Positions 55,531-64,000 of a stretch of 64,000 bases of DNA are shown piece after piece. Positions within the stretch are counted from its first letter, which is position 1. Every line of letters begins with the position of its first letter. This stretch comes from Symsagittifera roscoffensis (taxonomy: Eukaryota > Xenacoelomorpha > Acoela > Convolutidae), in assembly GCF_963678635.1 (NCBI RefSeq), contig NC_087070.1:10450539-10514538 (forward strand), read 5' to 3'. The notes beneath the pieces are model-generated. The model was not told the DNA's origin. It worked only from the letters and a program-made list of their open reading frames with translations, and searched no databases. The translations under genes and the position numbers were made by a program.

Positions 55531-57322
55531 TCATTTTTGTTTTAAATAACTATTATGTTTTGTAATTAATTAATTTCTTCGATTTAATAATTTTTCTGTC
55601 CACTTGCAATGCTGATTTCGTGTTGTATCACAATCGTTGAGAAGTTTCGGTTCGACTCCATGTCCAAAGCGTTTTCAAATGTAATTGAACTTAGTGAAGA
55701 CACTTCAATAGGTCGTGATATCTTTCCAGGAAAAATTATTAAATTTGTTTTTCATGCTTTGAAGTCTCCTTTATCGAACGGCAAAATTGTAAAGGTCATG
55801 AAAAACATGAATAACATTAGTTTCAAAAATTGACTTATGAATTTCCAGCGGATTATCAAAAATAACACAATGTTCCAGTTTTCTCAAATTGTGTCAATTT
55901 TGCTCTTGGTTATCAGTGCTTCAAGCCCATGGTGACGTTTTTGATGATGTCGTCATTTTTTTTCGGCTTAGCGGGTGCCGATCACAGTTTTGTCGTCTTT
56001 GTTTCTGCTTTTTTATTTTTGTTTCAATGTTGCTTTAACGCCTCAGAAGTTCTCGACATGATATCCACAAAATTAATTTCTTTCGGAACAAAATTTTTTT
56101 TTGTTCAATCTTTTCCAAAATTATTTTGTTCAAACTCGTTCGAAAATTTTCAATATGTCTATTTTCGACAATTTTCAAAAATTTTCAATATGTCTATTGA
56201 AATATTCAATATGTTTTCTGGCTACAGGTCTTCGTTTCTTTTTTGATAGACAGCTTGCCCTACTATATTAATTTGTTAAAGAGAGAAGTAATGAATGTTG
56301 TCTTTTTTGTTGTGTGTTTGTTTTCCAATTTTTCTGGTGAGAAATCTTGAAAATTTGTTCAAAACTAAATTTTTAGATTTTAGCGGTTTGTCTTTTCATT
56401 TCTTTTCAAGTTAACTTGAATTTCAAATGAAAAAAAAAATACGCTTCCAAGTAACGAAAGTTCAAATTGCGCTAAAAACATGAGTTACATTATAGTTCCA
56501 AAATTATTATTTGAGTTTCTTGCTGAATTAAAGATTCATCTATTGATCCAGTTTTATCCAATTGGGGTTACGTGAGCAAAAATGCATCGATGGTAACAGA
56601 TGCTATAAATTCAATGTGATTTAAGCTGAACATTTTTCTTCTGTGAAACTCGTCTGTTTTTCTGTCTAACTGTACTCATTTAAATTTATCCTATGTAATA
56701 TAGCATAGCTTGTGGATGGCTGAAAATGGCTTCTTGTCGTTCATTAATAATGTGAGCTGTAGAAGTTTTAATTAGCGCTACTGGCTATCTATGGTTTTTG
56801 TTTGTTTCATAATTCATTTATGTCTCAAGCGGTTAAGACTTATCTTGCTTTTAAGGACGTAGGATTCGGTTTTTTACTTCTTGAATATCGCTAGTCGATC
56901 GGCGTAAGTTAGAACATGATTGGTATATTTAATTCAGTTGATTTCTACTCAAGTAGTTAGTAGCTCGGTATAAATCTCCAATGATTGGTATTAATTACCA
57001 TCAATGTTTGCATAGTTAAATAAATATATGATATAGCTCCAATTTAATATCAAGGTGAATTTGTAATATATTAAGTTAATTAAAACGGCTATTTTAGAAT
57101 GCATGACATCATGCAGTGATGTCACATCTTACTATCTGTTAGCTGTGTTTGTAATGTATTGCGAAGATCCGCTTAGCCACTGTGTTATGTACATTTTGCA
57201 AAAAAACGGTTTCTGAACATAACGAATTTGTTTTGCGACTGTTGGTTGGTCGTAAAAACAAGGAGTATCTTCTAGGGTCAATCTCCTGGGGAGACCTATA
57301 GATTAGGTCGGCTTACGTCAGG
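55531..57322. other. AT-rich intergenic, no gene recognised
   Basis: ORFs at 55609-55833 and 55929-56246 are AT-driven and Phe/Ser/Asn-rich with no motif. A degenerate tRNA-like stretch (TGTCTCAAGCGGTTAAGAC) is at about 56821. Nothing else supported. Confidence 0.5.
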
Positions 57323-57399
57323 ATCAGAGTTGGAACCGGGCCTGAATTTAATGCCCGAGCCCGGCCCGTAAAAAGCCTGGACCCGGTTCCAACTCTGAT
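57323..57399. repeat. 77-bp inverted repeat with 18-bp perfect arms
   Basis: ATCAGAGTTGGAACCGGG (57323-57340) is the exact reverse complement of 57382-57399. The centre is GC-rich with CCCGAGCCCGGCCCG. Could be a miniature inverted-repeat element or a hairpin RNA source. Confidence 0.8.
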
Positions 57400-57780
57400 G
57401 TTTTGTACATAACAGCGCGTTTGAGATGCGGTAGAAATAGTGGTCTGTATTTTAGACCGGGCGAACCTCAAGTGCGACAATTTTGACTCTAGCTCAAATT
57501 TCAACCTCCAGTCGCTGTTCGTGTTTCTTGTTATTTTTGTTGCTTGGGCTATTTATTCTAAAGGCTCTTCTAAATTCTGCAGTATTTGTGAAAGTGTTAC
57601 CTCATAATCTGTAAATTGATGATTAAGGCAATTGAGTTTTGGCCGAGGTGAATGAGGATCAGTTCCCGTAGTATTTGAAGCTGTTGTAATTTTCAGTTGA
57701 TTTTTGCAAACGTATTTTCTTCCATTTTTTAGTTCTGTTTTCCTGCTTGTGCAACTTTGTCTCTGTGTCCAAAAAGAACC

Positions 57781-60700
57781 TTTTGGGGACTAAGGCTTAG
57801 GAGATTTTTAATTTTACAAAATCATAGGGTGAAATCTGGGAAAAAATTAGTTTGAAAAAGGTAACTAAAAACTTCTTATTGCATCCAAGTAAAGTTTTGA
57901 TGACAATGTTTTGTTTTGAGGGTTTTGTTCAATTTTGATTTAATGAATTTATATAATTTAAACAAGTGCAGTGTAGATGTAGATAAGTGCTTGATTTCAA
58001 AAACAACAATTGCATCAATTTTACCCGGGTTGATGTCCCACCGTTAATTATCGCTTTTTCTGTAGTATTCCAGTGATCGCTATTTTCCAGCGCTAATTCA
58101 CGTATAATTCAGAGTTTTTTTTGCATAGCTAAACCTGCGATATTTCAGAGCTATTTCAGTAATGATTCCGTAGAAAATCACCGCTAAAACTTGATTAATT
58201 TTAACTCATTCTAGTAGCTTTCAAATGAGAGTTTTAGTTGGTAACCCACCAACTAAAACTCTCATTTGAAAGCTACTAGAATGAGTTAAAATTAATGAGT
58301 TTTGGGGACTAAGGCTTAGGAGATTTTTAATTTTACAAAATCATAGGGTGAAATCTGGGAAAAAATTAGTTTGAAAAAGGTAACTAAAAACTTCTTATTG
58401 CATCCAAGTAAAGTTTTGATGACAATGTTTTGTTTTGAGGGTTTTGTTCAATTTTGATTTAATGAATGTATTTAATTTAAACAAGTGCAGTGTAGATGTA
58501 GATAAGTGCTTGATTTCAAAAACAACAATTGCATCAATTTTACCCGGGTTGATGTCCCACCATTAATTATCGCTTTTTCTGTAGTATTCCAGTGATCGCT
58601 ATTTTCCAGCGCTAATTCATGTATAATTCAGAGTTTTTTTTTTGCATAGCTAAACCTGCGATATTTCAGAGCTATTTCAGTAATGATTCCGTAGAAAATC
58701 ACCGCTAAAACTTAATTAATTTTAACTCATTCTAGTAGCTTTCAAATGAGAGTTTTAGTTGGTAACCCACCAACTAAAACTCTCATTTGAAAGCTACTAG
58801 AATGAGTTAAAATTAATGAGTTTTGGGGACTAAGGCTTAGGAGATTTTTAATTTTACAAAATCATAGGGTGAAATCTGGTAAAAAATTAGTTTGAAAAAG
58901 GTAACTAAAAACTTCTTATTGCATCCAAGTAAAGTTTTGATGACAATGTTTTGTTTTAGGGTTTTGTTCAATTTTGATTTAATGAATGTATTTAATTTAA
59001 ACAAGTTCAGTGTAGATGTAGATAAGTGCTTGATTTCAAAAACAACAATTGCATCAATTTTACCCGGGTTGATGTCCCACCGTTAATTATCGCTTTTTCT
59101 GTAGTATTCCAGTGATCGCTATTTTCCAGCGCTAATTCACGTATAATTCAGAGTTTTTTTTTGCATAGCTAAACCTGCGATATTTCAGAGCTATTTCACT
59201 AATGATTCCGTAGAAAATCACCGCTAAAACTTAATTAATTTTAACTCATTCTAGTAGCTTTCAAATGAGAGTTTTAGTTGGTAACCCACCAACTAAAACT
59301 CTCATTTGAAAGCTACTAGAATGAGTTAAAATTAATGAGTTTTGGGGACTAAGGCTTAGGAGATTTTTAATTTTACAAAATCATAGTGTGAAAGCTGGGA
59401 AAAAAATAGTTTCAAAAAGGTAACTAAAAACTTCTTATTGCATCCAAGTAAAGTTTTGATGACAATGTTTTGTTTTGAGGGTTTTGTTCAATTTTGATTT
59501 GATGAATGTATTTAATTTAAACAAGTGCAGTGTAGATGTAGATAAGTGCTTGATTTCAAAAACAACAATTGCATCAATTTTACCCGGGTTGATGTCCCAC
59601 CGTTAATTATCGCTTTTTCTGTAGTATTCCAGTGATCGCTATTTTCCAGCGCTAATTCACGTATAATTCAGAGTTTTTTTTTTGCATAGCTAAACCTGCG
59701 ATATTTCAGAGCTATTTCAGTAATGATTCCGTAGAAAATCACCGCTAAAACTTGATTAATTTTAACTCATTCTAGTAGCTTTCAAATGAGAGTTTTAGTT
59801 GGTAACCCACCAACTAAAACTCTCATTTGAAAGCTACTAGAATGAGTTAAAATTAATGAGTTTTGGGGACTAAGGCTTAGGAGATTTTTAATTTTACAAA
59901 ATCATAGGGTGAAATCTGGGAAAAAATTAGTTTGAAAAAGGTAACTAAAAACTTCTTATTGCATCCAAGTAAAGTTTTGATGACAATGTTTTGTTTTGAG
60001 GGTTTTGTTCAATTTTGATTTAATGAATGTATTTAATTTAAACAAGTGCAGTGTAGATGTAGATAAGTGCTTGATTTCAAAAACAACAATTGCATCAATT
60101 TTACCCGGGTTGATGTCCCACCATTAATTATCGCTTTTTCTGTAGTATTCCAGTGATCGCTATTTTCCAGCGCTAATTCATGTATAATTCAGAGTTTTTT
60201 TTTGCATAGCTGAACCTGCGATATTTCAGAGCTATTTCAGTAATGATTCCGTAGAAAATCACCGCTAAAACTTAATTAATTTTAACTCATTCTAGTAGCT
60301 TTCAAATGAGAGTTTTAGTTGGTAACCCACCAACTAAAACTCTCATTTGAAAGCTACTAGAATGAGTTAAAATTAATGAGTTTTGGGGACTAAGGCTTAG
60401 GAGATTTTTAATTTTACAAAATCATAGGGTGAAATCTGGTAAAAAATTAGTTTGAAAAAGGTAACTAAAAACTTCTTATTGCATCCAAGTAAAGTTTTGA
60501 TGACAATGTTTTGTTTTAGGGTTTTGTTCAATTTTGATTTAATGAATGTATTTAATTTAAACAAGTTCAGTGTAGATGTAGATAAGTGCTTGATTTCAAA
60601 AACAACAATTGCATCAATTTTACCCGGGTTGATGTCCCACCGTTAATTATCGCTTTTTCTGTAGTATTCCAGTGATCGCTATTTTCCAGCGCTAATTCAC

Positions 60701-61361
60701 GTATAATTCAGAGTTTTTTTTTGCATAGCTAAACCTGCGATATTTCAGAGCTATTTCACTAATGATTCCGTAGAAAATCACCGCTAAAACTTAATTAATT
60801 TTAACTCATTCTAGTAGCTTTCAAATGAGAGTTTTAGTTGGTAACCCACCAACTAAAACTCTCATTTGAAAGCTACTAGAATGAGTTAAAATTAATGAGT
60901 TTTGGGGACTAAGGCTTAGGAGATTTTTAATTTTACAAAATCATAGGGTGAAAGCTGGGAAAAAAATAGTTTCAAAAAGGTAACTAAAAACTTCTTATTG
61001 CATCCAAGTAAAGTTTTGATGACAATGTTTTGTTTTGAGGGTTTTGTTCAATTTTGATTTGATGAATGTATTTAATTTAAACAAGTGCAGTGTAGATGTA
61101 GATAAGTGCTTGATTTCAAAAACAACAATTGCATCAATTTTACCCGGGTTGATGTCCCACCGTTAATTATCGCTTTTTCTGTAGTATTCCAGTGATCGCT
61201 ATTTTCCAGCGCTAATTCACGTATAATTCAGAGTTTTTTTTGCATAGCTAAACCTGCGATATTTCAGAGCTATTTCAGTAATGATTCCGTAGAAAATCAC
61301 CGCTAAAACTTAATTACTTTTAACTCATTCTAGTAGCTTTCAAATGAGAGTTTTAGTTGGT
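57781..61361 (+). repeat. Tandem array of seven ~520-bp units bounded by inverted repeats
   Basis: Units start at 57781, 58300, 58821, 59340, 59861, 60381 and 60900 (spacing 519-521) at TTTTGGGGACTAAGG. Every junction is a hairpin of 49-bp perfect arms around AACCC (for example 58194-58242 with 58248-58296), so each unit is flanked by inverted repeats. Units 3 and 6 share private changes, as do 2 and 5, and 4 and 7, giving a three-unit higher-order repeat of about 1560 bp. The first unit lacks its left arm. The 64-codon ORFs at 58892 and 60452 are a by-product. Confidence 0.93.
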
Positions 61362-61380
61362 AAGCCTTTAACCTTTCGTT

Positions 61381-61445
61381 TAGATAAGGATAGATAGCGC
61401 AGAGGTAGCATACAGGTCTACAAAGCTGAAGGACGGGGGAACAAA
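61381..61445 (+). repeat. tRNA-like unit next to the array
   Basis: Box A-like TAGCGCAGAGGTAGC and an anticodon-arm-like CAGGTCTACAAAGCTG follow the array end by 35 bp. Box B is eroded (GGGGGAACAAACATC). Probably a SINE head. Confidence 0.4.
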
Positions 61446-62905
61446 CATCTGTTAGAGCGCCTTTTTTGCTCATTTTGATCGGTTTTTATCACTGTTTCAT
61501 CGCTGAAAGTAAGCCAAATTAGCAATAATTTATCGATTAAGTTCGCTATTGAGCCAATGAACATCGCTAATCCAACAATGGCGGTCGCTGTTTTTTTTTT
61601 TACTTTTTTATCCTTAACTTTCAATGTGAGGTCAACCCGGGTAACCAAGGAAGTTTTTAACAGTGATTTCGTTATCTAAGCATTTTTTTCGTTATCTAAC
61701 CATCTAAGAAACTTTTTTTCACATATATTTCTTTCGCCTGGGTTGAATTTGTCAAATGGGCTCTTATGGTTTAAAAGTATCTTGGAGAATGATTGGATTT
61801 TTGTCAGATTTAAGAAATTATGACGAAAACCATGTTTCGGAAACAAGAAATTGCCGAATAGTCAGTTTTTTCAAATGGTCCGTTTTTATTCTTCGATGTA
61901 TATTTTTTGAATCATAAATGTTGCGAATCTCATTTTGGCCTCAGTGTATAGAAAGAAAACTTATGGTCCATGTTGTCATTAAATATGACTGTTTTTTTTT
62001 TACTTGACGGGCTCTTTGCTGTTGTTCGTTGCTTGTGTTTGCGAAGTGCAGCTTTGCCTGTATAGATTTCTTAGATTAATTAGAAGTTTTGGTTTATCAG
62101 AAGCATCAATGCTACAAGGAACTCCGTGCCTTTTTATACAGTCACAAGTCATAGAATTGAAAGCTAATGGTCCCAAAACTCTTTGGACTCTAAATTTTCA
62201 AACTTTGGACTCTAAAGTATTCCTTTGAAAGCTAAGAATCTAAACTAGGCCTTCATAGGTTTTCCTTACTTAAAAAGGAGTTGAAAAATTTTCAGCTACG
62301 AAATGAAATTTGACTCACATTTGGGCATTTTACTAAACAAATTGCAGAAGTTTTAGTCAACTACTGTATGAGAGCTCAACAAAATTTTAGTTGTTTTATG
62401 TGACAGTGAACGTATATGGGGGTCTAGCTTATATTCTTAGCACTCCAACGAATACTTGAAAGATTCGAACGTTTCAAACTGCTTCTGATGTTTACGGGGA
62501 CTTTTTGGTACTAAGAACACCCTTCTGACGCCCTCTGATTAATTGGCCAAATGACTCGTTAGAAACAACTTTTTATTTATGGTTTTTTATCCGGCTATAG
62601 TCTTAAAAAACAATTTTATCCGTCAAATGTCAAAATTTCAACCTGGTAGTTGAAAACAAAATGGCACAAATGTGAAAAAAATTTGTTAATTTTGTAGCTT
62701 GCAAACTATAAGTTGAAGCTACTATGTCGCGTGACTAACAACGAATGGTCTTTTGCATTGCTCTTTATTTTTTAATGTTTCAGACCAAGATATGGCTTCC
62801 TGCGTATCACATTTCACGCGCCGGTTTTGAATCGAAGCATGTTTTGATACCTGAATAACATCACCAAACAAGTCACAAAAAAGTTAGCTTTCCCTTGGTG
62901 CAATC
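61446..62905. other. AT-rich intergenic, nothing recognised
   Basis: Homopolymer T-runs and short ORFs without motifs. No RNA gene, promoter or repeat that I can support. Confidence 0.5.
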
Positions 62906-63038
62906 ATGAAAGCAATTGTCAAAGGTCTGTTGAGACGGGGGTCGACTGCAACTGTCTCCCTGGGAGCTGACAGTCTAGTGAACACAGTGCGATCTGTGTC
63001 GGTATCTACTTCTCAAGTTGCATTGCCTTCAAGTAAAA
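62906..63038 (+). CDS. Possible first exon of a gene with a mitochondrial-type N terminus
   Basis: ATG at 62906 opens MKAIVKGLLRRGSTATVSL..., basic, Ser/Thr/Leu-rich and free of acidic residues for 19 residues, like a mitochondrial presequence. Base composition is more balanced than the flanks. Donor candidates AAA|GTGAGC (63039) or CAA|GTAAAA (63033) follow; without splicing the frame stops at 63071. No downstream exon is identifiable before the window ends, so the product is unknown. Confidence 0.4.
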
Positions 63039-63073
63039 GTGAGCGTTTCAAAGTCAAAATCAATTTGAATTAG

Positions 63074-64000
63074 ACCTAGAGTTCTTAGAAATAGGCAATT
63101 AACTTTGAAAGTAGTTATAAGAAATATAGAATTGATTCTTTATTTTTTCCTGTTAAACGAGTAATTTGCTGTTATTTATCTAATAGATCCTCGATAAGTC
63201 TGTCATGAGGGAAGGTCGCCTCATGACAAAGTCATTCGATTTCTGAAATATTATAAAAAATGGTCTGTTTGCTTAGACTTTTGAGGTAAAAAAATGACCT
63301 GTTTTCATTCTGTTCATAATTTGTGGCTAGTTATTTTATTTTGACTATAATTTGATAATCATAAAGACTCATCAGGGGCGGATCTAGGATTTTTTCGAGG
63401 GGCGATGTTTAAAAAGGTTTCGAAAATTTTGTCGACCTTTTTTTTGCTCACCCCTCAAATTTAGTTATATTGGCCTCAACAAAAAATTCAGGGTCAGTCA
63501 GCCAAAATTAGATATCTTAAAAGAGTACCAAAGTGGGTCGAATCCCTAGGAGGAAGGCGTCCTCACCTTAATCCGAAACTGGGACTCTATCATCCTCAGC
63601 CTGTGTGCTATCATCTCAATCATAAATGTGCTGCCTTGGATTGAATTCAACGTGTCAACATCTTGTTCATTGGGGTTGCGATATAGTTGTGTATTAAAAT
63701 GAGTTTTATTCATTTGAATTTGTGGTAGAGTTTCGACTACTTTCTGTCAACAAAAATGTGTCCATTGTTTTCATCTCTTATAGTTCGAGTGAGAAATTGC
63801 GCGATTATTTTTTGATCCGTAGGCCCAGCCAGCATTTGTACTCGTATCAAGTTATTTTCGTTTTCTGTCGTGATCTACCAATTGAAATCAAGCAAAAGAA
63901 TAATTGGTGTCCGACAAATAGGATGACAGTTGTTACCGTGACAACCATTTTTGATGGACATTTGCGACGGCGCTACGCACAATTCTCCAATTCTATTCAA
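63074..64000. other. Right-end flank
   Basis: AT-rich, possibly the first intron of the gene starting at 62906. CAGGGGCGGATCTAGGATTT at 63373 resembles one end of hAT-type DNA transposons; the opposite end is not visible. A box-B-like GGGTCGAATCCC is at about 63536. Confidence 0.35.

Noticed and set aside
58892..60646. Two identical 64-codon genes
   Set aside because: They are the same satellite unit (units 3 and 6); other units have a base change that destroys the frame.

Overview
The window is eukaryotic nuclear DNA, most likely from an invertebrate animal. A PIG-T gene with spliceosomal introns, a decayed antisense LINE, tRNA-derived repeats and a 520-bp satellite array point that way. 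I cannot name the species. Non-coding DNA is AT-rich, while the retroelement coding regions are visibly richer in GC.

Left two thirds (1-42861): two giant Ty3/gypsy-type LTR retrotransposons, one inside the other, both on the + strand. The outer element (element 1) runs in from the left edge. Its gag-pol and second ORF are broken by many stops, frameshifts and deletions. Its 3' LTR starts at 17496, is cut at 17546, and resumes at 41994-42861. The inner element (element 2, 17547-41993, 24,447 bp) is complete. Its two 886-bp LTRs differ at one position. It has a 3.1-kb structured leader, an intact 3160-codon Gag-Pol ORF ending in a macrodomain-like module, and a second ORF of about 2950 codons with an SGNH/GDSL hydrolase domain and one in-frame stop. 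The nested pair gives an internal comparison of two related families. It exposes several RNA stems with compensatory changes, and a polypurine-tract-like motif repeated 5-6 times per element in two reading frames and in non-coding DNA.

The layout suggests one large transcript from the LTR promoter: structured leader, then Gag-capsid-zinc knuckles-protease-RT-RNase H-integrase-macrodomain, then a short spacer, then the SGNH-containing ORF2, then the 3' polypurine tract and LTR. How ORF2 is expressed is unknown; a 5-codon upstream ORF overlaps its start in element 2.

Right third (42862-64000): the host gene PIG-T (GPI transamidase subunit) in four exons (43172-43427, 50334-51113, 51448-51621, 52188-52615), 545 codons. 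Intron 1 is a 6.9-kb GC-AG intron full of repeats: a diverged repeat family, an antisense LINE and two tRNA-like units. Downstream comes AT-rich intergenic DNA, then a seven-unit tandem array (57781-61361) whose units are bounded by 49-bp inverted repeats. A possible first exon of another gene, with a mitochondrial-type N terminus, lies at 62906.
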